A DNA stretch of 64,000 nt from Candidatus Amarobacillus elongatus (GTDB lineage Bacteria; Chloroflexota; Dehalococcoidia; Tepidiformales; Tepidiformaceae), in contig JADJBX010000002.1 of the NCBI GenBank assembly GCA_016703545.1, positions 248,001-312,000 on the forward strand, read 5' to 3'. The translations under genes were made by a program, and so were the position numbers. This document shows positions 33,247 through 42,712 of this stretch, piece by piece (position 1 is the first letter of the stretch; each line of letters opens with the position of its first letter). The notes under the pieces are model-generated. The model worked only from the letters and a program-made list of their open reading frames with translations, was not told where the DNA came from and ran no database searches.

Positions 33247-33312
33247 CACTCGCGAGCCTCACCCTCCGGGGGCCAACGGGCAACCGGCGCAGCCGCAGGC
33301 ATCGTCCGGGCG

Positions 33313-33318
33313 TAGAAT
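33313..33318 (+). promoter_or_regulatory. -10 hexamer (TAGAAT)
   Basis: TAGAAT lies 28 nt upstream of GTG 33347. Confidence 0.4.
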
Positions 33319-33346
33319 GCGCCGCACTGTCCATAAGGAGTCCCGC

Positions 33347-34852
33347 GTGACCACTGTCCAGACTACCTACGGCGCCCTCGAGGGCGTCCAACGCGACCGG
33401 CATCTCGCCTTCCTCGGCATCCCCTACGCCGCCGCCCCCGCCGGCGAGCGCCGCTGGCGCGCGCCCGAGCCGCCCGCCTCGTGGCAGGGCGTGCGCGCAG
33501 CCGGCGCCATCGGGCTTGCCGCCCCGCAGACCTCCCACCCCATCGCCGGCTTCGCCGCCAGCGGCCCCCAGGACGAAGACTGCCTGAACCTGAACGTCTT
33601 CACCCCCGCCGCCGACGGCGCCCGCCGGCCCGTCCTCTTCTGGATCCACGGCGGGGGGTTCACCCATGGCGCCGGGTACGAGCCGCTGTACAACGGCGGT
33701 CCGCTTGCCACCCGCGGCGACGTCGTCGTCGTGACCATCAACTACCGGCTCGGCGCGCTCGGCTACCTCTCGCTCGCGGACGTGCTCCCGGGGCAGGGGC
33801 TGGTCGCGAACGCCGGCCAGCGTGACCAGGTGGCGGCGCTCGAATGGGTGCGCGACAACATCGCGGCCTTCGGCGGCGACCCCGCGAACGTCACCATCTT
33901 CGGCGAGTCCGCCGGTGCGGCCGCGGTGGGGACGCTCCTCGCCATGCCGGCGGCGAAGGGTCTCTTTCATAAGGCAATCCTCCAGAGCGGCACCGGCCGC
34001 GCCAGCGACCGCGAGACCGCCCTCTCCCTCGCCGACGCGATGCTCGCCGAACTTGGCCTCGATCGCGCCACGGCCGCGAAGGCGCTCGAGCTGCCCGCGT
34101 CCGCCATCGTCGACGCACAAACCGCCGTGGCGGCGCGTTCGGCGCGCACGGGCGGCCCCCGCTTCGGGCCCGTCCTCGATGGCGAATCGCTGACCGTCCA
34201 GCCGCTCGCGGCCGTCCGCGCGGGCGCGGCGGCGGGCATCCCCATGCTCGTGGGCACGAACCGCGACGAGACGAAGCTGTTCGCCGCAACCATGCGCCGC
34301 GAGGAGCTCGACGAAGCCGGCCTCGTCGCCGGAGTCCGTGCGACGCTGCCCCGCGCCACGGATGCCGATGCGGCCGCGGTCATCGCGGTCTACCGCGCCT
34401 CCCGGACGGCGAAGGGCCTCCCCGCGACCAACCTCGATATCCAGGATGCCATCGACTCCGACGCCCGCTTCCGCGTCGGCGCGATGCGGCTTGCCCTCGC
34501 GCAGGCCGAGCACCAACCCGCCTACGTCTACCTCTTCACGCACGCCTCGCCGGCCCGGCGGGGTGCGCTGGGGTCGTGCCACGCCCTCGAAATGCCGTTC
34601 CTCTTCGGAACGCTCGATGCGCCCACGCAGGACCGCTTCGCCGGCACTGGCCCCGAGGTCGAACAGCTCTCCCGCGCGATGATGGACGCCTGGCTCGCCT
34701 TCGCCCGCACGGGCAACCCTTCGCACGAATCCATCGGCAACTGGCCCGCCTACGATAGCGCCGGCCGCCCGACCATGATCTTCGACCGCGCCAGCGGCCT
34801 CGCGAGCGACCCTTTCGGCGAGGAACGGCGCGCTATCGAGCCGCTCGCCTGA
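33347..34852 (+). CDS. Carboxylesterase, type B
   Basis: The 501-residue alpha/beta hydrolase of the cholinesterase-like family has YGALEGVQ and FLGIPYAAAPAGERRW at the front, EDCLNLNVFTP, the oxyanion HGGGF, nucleophile TIFGESAGAAAVGTLL, and the catalytic histidine in GSCHALEMPFLF. No signal peptide is visible, so it is likely cytoplasmic. It starts at GTG 33347 with AAGGAG. Physiological ester unknown. Confidence 0.95.
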   Translation: MTTVQTTYGALEGVQRDRHLAFLGIPYAAAPAGERRWRAPEPPASWQGVRAAGAIGLAAPQTSHPIAGFAASGPQDEDCLNLNVFTPAADGARRPVLFWIHGGGFTHGAGYEPLYNGGPLATRGDVVVVTINYRLGALGYLSLADVLPGQGLVANAGQRDQVAALEWVRDNIAAFGGDPANVTIFGESAGAAAVGTLLAMPAAKGLFHKAILQSGTGRASDRETALSLADAMLAELGLDRATAAKALELPASAIVDAQTAVAARSARTGGPRFGPVLDGESLTVQPLAAVRAGAAAGIPMLVGTNRDETKLFAATMRREELDEAGLVAGVRATLPRATDADAAAVIAVYRASRTAKGLPATNLDIQDAIDSDARFRVGAMRLALAQAEHQPAYVYLFTHASPARRGALGSCHALEMPFLFGTLDAPTQDRFAGTGPEVEQLSRAMMDAWLAFARTGNPSHESIGNWPAYDSAGRPTMIFDRASGLASDPFGEERRAIEPLA

Positions 34853-34881
34853 ATTCGCGTGCCCCCGTCCCCGGGCGGTCC

Positions 34882-34887
34882 TATACT
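34882..34887 (+). promoter_or_regulatory. -10 hexamer (TATACT)
   Basis: TATACT lies about 86 nt upstream of the TTG start at 34974. The stretch between shows no feature I can name. Confidence 0.4.
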
Positions 34888-34973
34888 GCCCGGGGCCAGC
34901 GCCGATGGGTGGGGCGGCCGCTCGCAAGCAGACATCCCGGCCTCGTGGCCGCGTCATCATTGGAGGAAATCCC

Positions 34974-35789
34974 TTGGCAGCTACCGTCAACAAGAACGGC
35001 GTTCTCGCCGGCCAGGTCGCCGTGGTCACCGGCGCGTCGCGCGGCATCGGCGAAGCCATCGCCATCCGCTACGCCATGGAGGGGGCGAAGGTGATCGTCT
35101 CCGCCCGCACCGTCGAGGAAGGCGACCACATCCTCGAAGGCAGCATCAACAGCGTCGTGAAGCGCATCCGCGATGCCGGCGGCGAAGCCACCGCCGTCCG
35201 CTGCGACCTCTCGGACCCCGAGGACCGCGCCGCTCTCATCAAGAAGACCGAAGAGACCTACGGGCCCGTTGACATCCTCGTGAACAACGCGGCCATCACC
35301 TACTTCATCCCCGTCGAGAGCTTCCCGCGCAAGCGCATCGACCTGATGTTCGAAGTGCAGGTGTTCGGGCCGTTCCACCTCGCCCAGCTGGTGCTCCCGA
35401 GCATGCAGGAGCGCAAGCGCGGCTGGATCCTCAACATCTCGTCGCACGCGGCGCTGCACCCGAAGCTGAATTCGCCCGGCCGCGGCGGCACCGTCTACGG
35501 CATGTGCAAGGCCGCGCTCGAGCGCTTCACCACCGGCCTCGCCTCGGAAGTCGCCCCGCAGGGCATCGGCGTGAACGTGATCTCGCCCGGCCTCGTCGCG
35601 ACCCCCGGCGTGATCCACCACCACCTCATCAACGAAGCGAACAAGGACAACGTGACGCCCGTCGAGCACATGGCCGAAGCCTGCCTGCGCCTCGTCCACG
35701 GCGACCCGGCCCAGATTTCCGGCCGCATCACCTATGCCGACGACATGCTGAAGGAGTTCAGCCTCACCCCCGCCGAGCTGCTCGCGTAG
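34974..35789 (+). CDS. Short-chain dehydrogenase/reductase
   Basis: The 271-residue classical SDR has VTGASRGIGEAIA, VNNAA, the serine in LNISSHAAL and YGMCK as the catalytic Tyr-Lys. TTG 34974 is the start: a full TTGGAGGAA Shine-Dalgarno is well spaced and no ATG lies near. An insertion around HPKLNSPGRGGTV before the tyrosine is a family peculiarity. Substrate unknown. It is followed by a strong terminator. Confidence 0.93.
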   Translation: MAATVNKNGVLAGQVAVVTGASRGIGEAIAIRYAMEGAKVIVSARTVEEGDHILEGSINSVVKRIRDAGGEATAVRCDLSDPEDRAALIKKTEETYGPVDILVNNAAITYFIPVESFPRKRIDLMFEVQVFGPFHLAQLVLPSMQERKRGWILNISSHAALHPKLNSPGRGGTVYGMCKAALERFTTGLASEVAPQGIGVNVISPGLVATPGVIHHHLINEANKDNVTPVEHMAEACLRLVHGDPAQISGRITYADDMLKEFSLTPAELLA

Positions 35790-35810
35790 CTCTCCGCGCA
35801 CCACATCAGG

Positions 35811-35836
35811 AAGGGGCGCCCGCAGGGGCGCCCCTT
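35811..35836. terminator. Bidirectional terminator
   Basis: An 11-bp perfect stem with a 4-nt loop lies between the convergent SDR and Fn3 genes, with T-rich flanks on the plus strand. Confidence 0.85.
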
Positions 35837-35858
35837 CCCTTCCTCGCACTCCCACACG

Positions 35859-36827
35859 TCACGGGCCGATGACCTTCGCCGGGTACGCGGCCGTGCCGTA
35901 GGCCAGCCACATGTCGTCCCCGCTGCCCGTACTGTTGACGACCACCTTCACCTCGATCGCGTGGCCCGCGGCGAAAGTGTGGGTGAACGACGGCAGCACG
36001 AACGTGTCGCTCACGAATCCCGTCGCGCCGCCCTGCCAGTTCGCCCGCGAAATCGTCGTCGAGGTCACCGTCGTCGCGCCGCCGGCCCAGACATCGCGGA
36101 TTGCCACCGTCACGGACCCGGCCACGCCTTGCGCGAACCCCTCGGTCGCGCTCCAGAGCACGACCTGCCCGAATCCGCTGAACGTGAGCCCCGTCCCCAG
36201 CGCCTCCGTCCGCCAGATCTGCATCCTCGTCGTGTCCGTCTCGGCGATGCCCTTCGTGCTGCGCAGGAGGCGCAGGCCGGCGAAGGTGTCCCGGTCCGCG
36301 TCGTAGTTGTAAAGGGTGGTGGCCGTAGGGGCCGTCAGGGTGAGCGGCAGCATCGCGTGTGACGAGGTGTTGCCCGTCGAGGGGTACGGATCGTTCTGCA
36401 GGTACCCGACGGTGAGGCCGACGACCGCGGAAGCGGGAGTCGTGTCGGCGCTCACCCAGTTCTGCCGGTAGCTGCGAACCACATACCACCACTGCCCCGA
36501 TGACGGGTTCTCGCTGTAGGTCGTCGTCGTGCGCGACGGGATCTGCGCGACCTGCGTGAAGGGGCCCGTCGCGCTGGTTCCCCGGAGCACGCGATACCCC
36601 GTTGCGTACGTGTCCGCCGTCGCGGTCCAGGTCACCGTCACGGAGGTCCCGCCCGTGGCGCGAACATTGGTGGGCGCGTCCAGCGTGTCCGCGGCGAACT
36701 GGTACGCCTGTGCCCCGCGGTCAGAGAACACCGCGCCGCCGCTTCCCATTCGCCACGCCACGCTCATGGCCACGGCCAGCCCGACGACCGTGAGTGCCCG
36801 GCCGCCAACGTGCGGACGGAGTCCCAT
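35859..36827 (-). CDS. Secreted fibronectin type III-domain protein with SipW-type signal region
   Basis: The 322-residue protein has an N-terminal signal segment ending GGAVFSDRGA, which resembles the FSD motif of SipW-processed TasA-like proteins. A fibronectin type III domain follows (about residues 50-140: APTNVRATGGTSVTVTWTA and GYRVLRGTS). The C-terminal half is beta-rich and Thr/Gly-rich with no named domain. The start is ATG 36827; the signal peptidase frame overlaps its first 107 nt. It is last in the TasA-like/SipW-like operon and is probably a cell-surface or matrix component. Confidence 0.8.
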   Translation of the reverse strand: MGLRPHVGGRALTVVGLAVAMSVAWRMGSGGAVFSDRGAQAYQFAADTLDAPTNVRATGGTSVTVTWTATADTYATGYRVLRGTSATGPFTQVAQIPSRTTTTYSENPSSGQWWYVVRSYRQNWVSADTTPASAVVGLTVGYLQNDPYPSTGNTSSHAMLPLTLTAPTATTLYNYDADRDTFAGLRLLRSTKGIAETDTTRMQIWRTEALGTGLTFSGFGQVVLWSATEGFAQGVAGSVTVAIRDVWAGGATTVTSTTISRANWQGGATGFVSDTFVLPSFTHTFAAGHAIEVKVVVNSTGSGDDMWLAYGTAAYPAKVIGP

Positions 36828-37425
36828 CACAGCACCCCTGGTACCAGTGACGGCGGTCCGCGGCGCGCCGACGCGGGTGCCGCCGCGGGCCGAGATGCCA
36901 GCCCGCCGCCTTCACATCGCCCGCCACCATCCACGCCACCAGCCCCGCGAAAGCGAGAACGGCCATGGTCGATGGGTTGCGAAGGGCGATCACGGCGTAG
37001 CCCAGGTACGGAACATGGGCCACGACCCGCGATCCTTCGCCGTCCAGCGAAACCGGGTTCGCGTCGGCGGCGCCGTTGGCGTCACCACGCGTCCTCGCCA
37101 CGACGCCCGTTTCGATCATGGTCACGGCCTCCACGCGGTGGAACACCACGTGGCCCCTCTGCTGTCGGAAGACAATCACGTCGCCGGCTTCAATCTCGTC
37201 GCCCTTCGCCCCGACGGAGATGGCGACCGACCCGAGCGGGAGGGCGTCGCCCATGCTGCTTCCTCGGATGACCGTCGCACGGACGGCGCCGAACGGTTCG
37301 AACACGACGACGGCGAGCACCGCCGCGAGCAGCGCCATCGTCAGCCACTCCGCAACCGTCCCGGCGGAGATCGCGGCGCCGCGCGTGCTCGTTCGCCCGA
37401 ACTGCGTTGCCATCCGCGTGGTCAT
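36721..37425 (-). CDS. Signal peptidase I, SipW/ER type
   Basis: The protein has an N-terminal membrane helix (about residues 25-45), the catalytic serine in VIRGSSMGDALPLG, and a histidine (GHVVFHRVEAVT) where typical bacterial enzymes carry the lysine. That Ser-His pair marks the ER/archaeal/SipW type. A second helix follows (about 163-182). ATG 37425 overlaps the TasA-like stop (TAATG). The last 50 residues are Arg-rich and overlap the Fn3 gene; a frame one base away would end at TGA exactly at that gene's ATG, so an indel near 36900 is possible. Confidence 0.85.
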   Translation of the reverse strand: MTTRMATQFGRTSTRGAAISAGTVAEWLTMALLAAVLAVVVFEPFGAVRATVIRGSSMGDALPLGSVAISVGAKGDEIEAGDVIVFRQQRGHVVFHRVEAVTMIETGVVARTRGDANGAADANPVSLDGEGSRVVAHVPYLGYAVIALRNPSTMAVLAFAGLVAWMVAGDVKAAGWHLGPRRHPRRRAADRRHWYQGCCDGTPSARWRPGTHGRRAGRGHERGVANGKRRRGVL

Positions 37426-38024
37426 TAGTTGTTCGCCGTCTGTTCGGCGTCGAAGGTGAACGTCGCGGTCGTGGCCGCGCCCTGGAGGGCGTTGCCCGCG
37501 CTCAGCGCCAGCGTTACCTGGAAGCAGAGGGTCTCGCTCGCCGCCGCCGCCACCGTTCGGTCGCCGGTCTGCCCACCGCTCGCGCTGTCGCCGATGATCT
37601 TTCCGGCCGTGCTGTCGAGGTCGCCGCTGTAGAGTTGCGTGCCGTCGAAGTTGTCGCAGGGATTCGCCGGCGTGGTGACGTCGGCCGTCTTCACCACCAG
37701 CGCGAGGGCGTCCTTGAGCGCCTTGCTGTCCGCGTTCGTGGCCACGCTCGAAATCGCATAACGAAGGGTGTTCGTGCCCGCGTTCGCGACCACGATCTGC
37801 CGCGTTACCGAGTCGCCGGGTGCAATCCCGTTGAACGCAATCGAGGCCGAGACGCTGTCGCTCGTCGCGCCCGAGCCATCGCCGAGCTTGATGTCGAGGG
37901 TGCCCGTCGTGAACGTGTTCCCGGTCGAAGTGGCCGTGTCGCTGAACGCGGCAAGGCCGTCGTTTCGGAGCCCGAACACGAGAATCGCGCCGGTGCCGAT
38001 GACCACGGGAAGCCTGGATCGCAT
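37425..38024 (-). CDS. TasA/CalY-like secreted fibre-type protein
   Basis: The 199-residue protein has a short signal helix followed by GLAAFSDTATSTGNTFTTGT, the hallmark of TasA/camelysin-family proteins cleaved by SipW. The mature part is Thr/Ser/Ala-rich and beta-rich (LDIKLGDGSG, GDSVTRQIVVANAG), with two cysteines far apart (DNFDG and LCFQV regions). TasA relatives form biofilm fibres. It heads a three-gene operon with its presumed peptidase and an Fn3 protein. Confidence 0.85.
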   Translation of the reverse strand: MRSRLPVVIGTGAILVFGLRNDGLAAFSDTATSTGNTFTTGTLDIKLGDGSGATSDSVSASIAFNGIAPGDSVTRQIVVANAGTNTLRYAISSVATNADSKALKDALALVVKTADVTTPANPCDNFDGTQLYSGDLDSTAGKIIGDSASGGQTGDRTVAAAASETLCFQVTLALSAGNALQGAATTATFTFDAEQTANN

Positions 38025-38146
38025 CTTGTCACCTGCCGTCTACGCCCCCGGTCATCGAGTGACCCTGCGGGGGAAGTACCGTGATCATCGGAGTCCAACA
38101 GGTGTCCTGAATGGGAATGAAGGGGCAAGCAGGGGACAGTCGGGTG

Positions 38147-38575
38147 TCAGCTCGCCACGGGCCGCGCCGCCTCGCCGGCGGCCTCGCCCAGCGCCTCCAA
38201 CGCAGCCGTCATCAGGGACGCCGCATGGAACGGCTTCATCACCACGCCGGCGCAACGGTGCTGCACGGCCAGCTCCGCGGCCTCCGGTGAGGCCGTCACG
38301 AGCAGCACCGGCAGCGAGGGCCATTGCGGACGCATGAGCGAAAGAAACTCGGCGCCATCCATCACGGGCATCTTGTAGTCGAGCAGCACCAGGTCCGGGG
38401 GCGGGCCGCTTTCGAGCGCGCCCAGCGCCGCGAGGCCGTGCTCCGCCTGCACCACCGCGAACCCCTCGAGCGTGAACAGCCGTGCCACGAGCCGGCGCAG
38501 CTGGAACTCGTCCTCGATGACGAGGATGCGCCGCCCGCCGCCGCGGCCCGGCGCCTTCTCCGCAGCGTTAGCCAT
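38147..38575 (-). CDS. Single-domain response regulator receiver
   Basis: The 142-residue CheY-like receiver has acidic residues in VIEDEFQ, phospho-acceptor D in LVLLDYKMPVMDGAEF, the threonine in LLVTAS and the lysine in VVMKPF. It has no output domain. It overlaps the start-distal end of the CHASE kinase gene by 8 nt, so it is likely the phosphorelay partner of that kinase. Confidence 0.92.
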   Translation of the reverse strand: MANAAEKAPGRGGGRRILVIEDEFQLRRLVARLFTLEGFAVVQAEHGLAALGALESGPPPDLVLLDYKMPVMDGAEFLSLMRPQWPSLPVLLVTASPEAAELAVQHRCAGVVMKPFHAASLMTAALEALGEAAGEAARPVAS

Positions 38576-40408
38576 CGGCCATCCCCGTTCTCGCGCCCGA
38601 GGGCAGCGTCAGCCGGAATCGCGCTCCTCGCTCGGAACCGACGAGCTCGACGTCCCCCGCCATGCGCCGCGCGAGTTCGCGGCTCAGATACAGCCCGATG
38701 CCGATGCCTCCGGCGTGTGGGCCCTTCCGCCTCCGGAACCGCTCGAAGATGGTGCCGGCCTCCGCCGGTGCGATGCCGGGGCCGTCGTCCTCGACGGTAA
38801 CGCTCACCAGCTGGCCCTCGGCCTGCACGGAAACCGCGATGGGCCCGCCCTCGGCCGAGTGCCGCGCGGCGTTGTCAACGAGGTTTCGAAGGATGATGCG
38901 CAGCCGGTCCGGGTCCGCGAGGACCGCGCCGGTTCCGGGCAGCTCGGAAAGGCTCACCCGCCGGTCGCCCCAGTGGGCAATCGCCATCTCCGAGACCTCT
39001 CGCAGCATTGGCCCCACATCCACCGGTCGTACCGCCAGTTCCAGGCGCCCGGAGTCGATCCGGTTGAGGTCGAGAAGTTCGGCCACGAGTGCCTCGGCGC
39101 GGGCGGCGGCGGTGCGTGCCGCGCGCGCCGTCTCCGCAAGGTCCGCCATGCCCGTCGCCTCGGCCTCCGCTTCCATCAGTTCGGCCGAAAGCGAGAGCAC
39201 GGCCAGTGGGTTGCGAAGCTCGTGCGACGCGAGGTTCACGATCTCGCCGCGATGTTCCGCCGCGCGTTCCGCCGCCTCGGTGCGGCTCGCGGCCTGCGCG
39301 AGCTCTTCCTGCCGTCGCAGCGCGACTTCCCAGCCGCGCCGGGCCGCGTTCTGCAGCCGTGCGGCCAGGAACCCGAGCACCAGCGTCACCAGGAGAATCA
39401 CGCCCGCCATCCACCCCGCTAGGCTCGCCGAGTGCGTGAACGCGGGCCCCCGTTCGAAGTCCAGCGCGAACGATCGCCCGCCGATGTCGATCACGCGGGT
39501 CCGCTCGCTGTTCCCGATCAGTCGCCCGCCCTCCGCGTAGACGACGGGGTCTGAGGCACGTGTGTCCAGTTCGCGGACTTCCAGCCGGACCTCCCGCGAC
39601 ATCGACCCCACCACGCCAGAGAGGAACGGCTCCGTTACGAACGGGGCATAAACCCACGCCGTCAACTCCGCCCGGCGCTGCGTCACCGTCTCCGGGACGC
39701 TTCCCGACGAGTACACGGGAACATACATAAGGAAGCCGGGGCGGCCCATCTTGTCCTGCACCAGGGTGACCCGGTCGGTGATGGCCGGGTGGCCGAGGTC
39801 GCGGGCGCGTTCCGCCGCCGCTCGCCGCAACGGTTCGCTGCCAATGTCCAAACCGCGCGCCTCTGGTTCGCCGCCAGGGGCTCGATGTACGTGATCACCA
39901 TGTGGACGTCGTCGTCGGGAATCTGGCCGAAGGACCGGACCGCGAAGCCGGGCATCTCCCGCTGCGCGTCTGCCTCGAACTCAGTGATCTCAGCCGCCTT
40001 CACGGGCAGCACCACGCCGATACCGTTCACCCCGGGGTACCGGCCCGTGAGGTCCAGGCTCGCGGAGAAGCGCTGCCACTCGTCGTACGTCACGTCGGGG
40101 TCGGCGGCGAACAGCGCCGCGCCAGAACGAAGCGCATCCTCGTAGGTGGCGACGCGAGCGTCCACCGCCGCCGCGATGCGGTCGACCACGCGGTCGAGAT
40201 GCTCGTCGCGGGCGTGCCGCTCCCGGGAACTTACTGACACAAAGGTGACAATCGCCAGACTCGCGCCGAGGAGCAGGACGAAACCGGGCGTGACCATCCG
40301 CAGCAGCCGGCTCCGTGCGACACGCACCGCCAGGCCACCCCCTTCGTACCGCACGGACCGGGGTTCCGTCTCTCCCGGGTCATGCAACGCCGCGGTTGCT
40401 GAACCCAT
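38568..40408 (-). CDS. CHASE-domain sensor histidine kinase, one apparent frameshift
   Basis: Two adjacent frames form one kinase. The first (40408 to about 39860) has a membrane helix and a CHASE domain ending VITYIEPLAANQR. The second begins DIGSEPLRRAA, the direct continuation of that domain, and holds a second membrane helix, the H-box region NLASHELRNPLAVLSL, and ATPase motifs NLVDNAARH, VEDDGPGIAP and GIGIGLYLSREL. A one-base indel in the GCGCGGTTTGG stretch near 39865 explains the break. The receiver gene follows with an 8-nt overlap. Confidence 0.85.
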
Positions 40409-40575
40409 GCTCGGGATCCTGAGCCCGCTGCCCCGCCGGGTGAACCGGGAATAACCCTCGAAATCGGCGGCCCTCGTGGCGAATTGACCCGCGCGTTACC
40501 GGTTTGCAATCGCTGGTGCCCCCGCTCCCATCCGCGGTGCCGCGCCGGGCCCGCACCATGTCCCCGGAGGTGCCC

Positions 40576-41439
40576 ATGGCCCGGCTCGACGTCCTCATCC
40601 CGACCTTCTGCCGCCCCCTCGGCCTCGCCGTCACCCTCGCCGGTCTGCTCGGCCAGACCTACCGCGACTTCGACATCACCATCGCCGACCAGACGCCCGA
40701 GCCCGAGGCGTACCTCGACACTCCGGAGCTGCGAACCGTGATCGACGCCCTGCGCTGGCACGGGCACCGCGTCACGCTGCTTACGAACCGGCCCGCGCGC
40801 GGCATGGCCCACCAGCGCCAGTTCCTGCTCGACCACGCCGGCGCGCCCTACGTGCAGTACCTCGACGACGACCTCCTGCTCGAACCGCAGGTCATCGCGC
40901 GGATGATGTCGGTGATCGAAGCCGAACGGTGCGGTTTCGTCGGCGCCCCCGCGGCCGGCCTTGCGTGGATGGGCGACGAGCGTCCGCACCAGCAGAACCT
41001 GGAGCCGTGGGATGGCCCCGTTCGCCCCGAGCCCATCACCCCCGAGACAATTCCGTGGGACCGCCACCTCGTGAACAACGCCGCCAACCCGCTCCATCTC
41101 GAGGCACGCCACCTGGGTGCACCGGCCGCCCGCGAGCCTGGGCCGGGCGCCGTTGTCCGTTACCGCGTCGCGTGGGTCGGCGGGAACCTCCTGTACGACC
41201 GCGAGAAGCTGCTCGACGTCGGCGGCTTCTCGTTCTGGGACCGACTCCCGCCCAATCACGCCGGCGAGGAAGTGCTCGTGCAATTCATGCTGCTGCGGTA
41301 CCACGGCGGGTGCGGCGTGCTGCCCTCCGGCACGTACCACCTCGGGCTCGAGACCACCGTCCCGGACCGGCGTCATAACGCAGCAAGCCTCTTTGCCGAC
41401 CTCATCCAGGAGTACGAGGCCCGTCAGGCCGCCGCGTGA
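40576..41439 (+). CDS. Glycosyltransferase family 2 protein
   Basis: The 287-residue GT-A fold protein begins with RLDVLIPTFCRPLGLAVTL and has the DxD-type metal motif QYLDDDLLLEPQ. No membrane helix is evident. A RPARGMAHQRQFLLDHA segment matches the nucleotide-sugar pocket region. Start ATG 40576 has GGAGGTG seven nt upstream. Its 3' end overlaps the convergent topoisomerase gene by 16 nt. Donor and acceptor sugars are unknown. Confidence 0.88.
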   Translation: MARLDVLIPTFCRPLGLAVTLAGLLGQTYRDFDITIADQTPEPEAYLDTPELRTVIDALRWHGHRVTLLTNRPARGMAHQRQFLLDHAGAPYVQYLDDDLLLEPQVIARMMSVIEAERCGFVGAPAAGLAWMGDERPHQQNLEPWDGPVRPEPITPETIPWDRHLVNNAANPLHLEARHLGAPAAREPGPGAVVRYRVAWVGGNLLYDREKLLDVGGFSFWDRLPPNHAGEEVLVQFMLLRYHGGCGVLPSGTYHLGLETTVPDRRHNAASLFADLIQEYEARQAAA

Positions 41440-42578
41440 GCGCCCCTGCCGCGGTCGTGCGCGTCCTCGCGCGCCAGCCGCTCCCCGAGCAGCGCGAGCA
41501 CGGCCGCCTCCTCCGGTGCGAGACCCGCGACGTCCCGCATCTCCGTCTCGGCCCGTGCACGCAACGAGTCGAGCATGCTGCCCTCGAGGTAGGCATCGAG
41601 GACCGCCGGGTGGATGTAGCACTTGCGGCAGACGGCGGGCGTATTACCCAGCCGCTCCGCCACCCGCTCAATCGCCCGGACGATGTTCCGCTTCGCCTCG
41701 GTGTTTGAATCGAAGGTCTCGAACTCCTGCAGCGCGAGCGTCGCGAGCACCGTGCCCGCCCACGTGCGGAAGTCCTTCGCCGTGAACTCCTCCCCCGCGA
41801 TCTCCCGCAGGTAGGCGTTCACATCGCCGGACCCGACGGTTCGCCGCTCGCCGTCGTCGTCGATGTATTGGAAGAGCTCCTGGCCCGGGATGTCGCGGCA
41901 GCGCCGCACGACGTTCGCAAGCCGGCGGTCCTTGAGGCGTACCTGGTGGCGAACCCCGCTCTTCCCCCGGAACCGGAACTCGATGCGCGTCCCGTCGATG
42001 GTCACGTGCCGGTCCCGCATCGTCGTGAGGCCATAGGACCGGTTGTCGCGCGCGTATTCGTCGTTCCCCACGCGGATGAGCGTCGTCTCCAGCAGTCGGA
42101 CCACGGCCGCGAGTACCTTCTCGCGCGGCATCCCCGGCCGGGCGAGGTCGCGTTCGCAGGCCTCGCGGATGCGCGGCAGTGCCGCCCCGAACGCCTGCAT
42201 CCGTTCGTATTTCGACGCATCCCGGACCTGCCGCCAGCGCGGGTGGTACCGGTACTGCTTGCGGCCCCGGGCGTCCCGGCCAGTCGCCTGGATGTGACCG
42301 TCTGCCCGCGGGCAGATCCACACATCGGTCCACGCGGGCGGGATGGCGAGGGAGCGAATGCGCCCCAGCGTCTCGCCGTCCCGCACCGGTTCCCCCGCCG
42401 GCGACACGTACCGGAACCCCGAGCGCGTCTTTCGCCGCTGGATACCGGGGTCCGCGTCCGAGACGTACCGCAGCCCGGCCGCCTCGGCCGCCTCCTCCGG
42501 CGGCCTGGCGGCGCCGCTCTCGCCGTTCGCAGCTGGCAGGGGAGGGGGAGTGTTCCGGGGAGCCGTGGTCGCCGTCAT
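41424..42578 (-). CDS. DNA topoisomerase IB
   Basis: The 384-residue type IB enzyme relaxes supercoils by a 3'-phosphotyrosyl intermediate. It has GFRYVSPAGEPVRD and YRYHPRWRQVRDASKY at the N-terminus, RVGNDEYARDNRSYGLTT, FRGKSGVRHQV, DFRTWAGTVLA and the catalytic tyrosine in CRKCYIHPAVLDAY. This poxvirus-like short form is scattered among bacteria. ATG 42578 is chosen; 40 low-complexity residues precede the conserved core. Confidence 0.95.
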   Translation of the reverse strand: MTATTAPRNTPPPLPAANGESGAARPPEEAAEAAGLRYVSDADPGIQRRKTRSGFRYVSPAGEPVRDGETLGRIRSLAIPPAWTDVWICPRADGHIQATGRDARGRKQYRYHPRWRQVRDASKYERMQAFGAALPRIREACERDLARPGMPREKVLAAVVRLLETTLIRVGNDEYARDNRSYGLTTMRDRHVTIDGTRIEFRFRGKSGVRHQVRLKDRRLANVVRRCRDIPGQELFQYIDDDGERRTVGSGDVNAYLREIAGEEFTAKDFRTWAGTVLATLALQEFETFDSNTEAKRNIVRAIERVAERLGNTPAVCRKCYIHPAVLDAYLEGSMLDSLRARAETEMRDVAGLAPEEAAVLALLGERLAREDAHDRGRGAHAAA

Positions 42579-42712
42579 GCGGCGAGTCTGGAGGAGGCGG
42601 CATCCGGCGGTCCTTATGGCCGTCGCCTCGTTCCCCACAAATGCGTATCGCTGTTACTCCGGGTAACGCTGCCCGATACTCACCACGGGGCGCCCGTGCC
42701 CCGGGAGCGCGT

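Noticed and set aside
32396..35065. An 889-codon minus-strand frame
   Set aside because: Overlaps uppP in another frame and is antisense to the carboxylesterase; Gly/Arg-rich without motifs.
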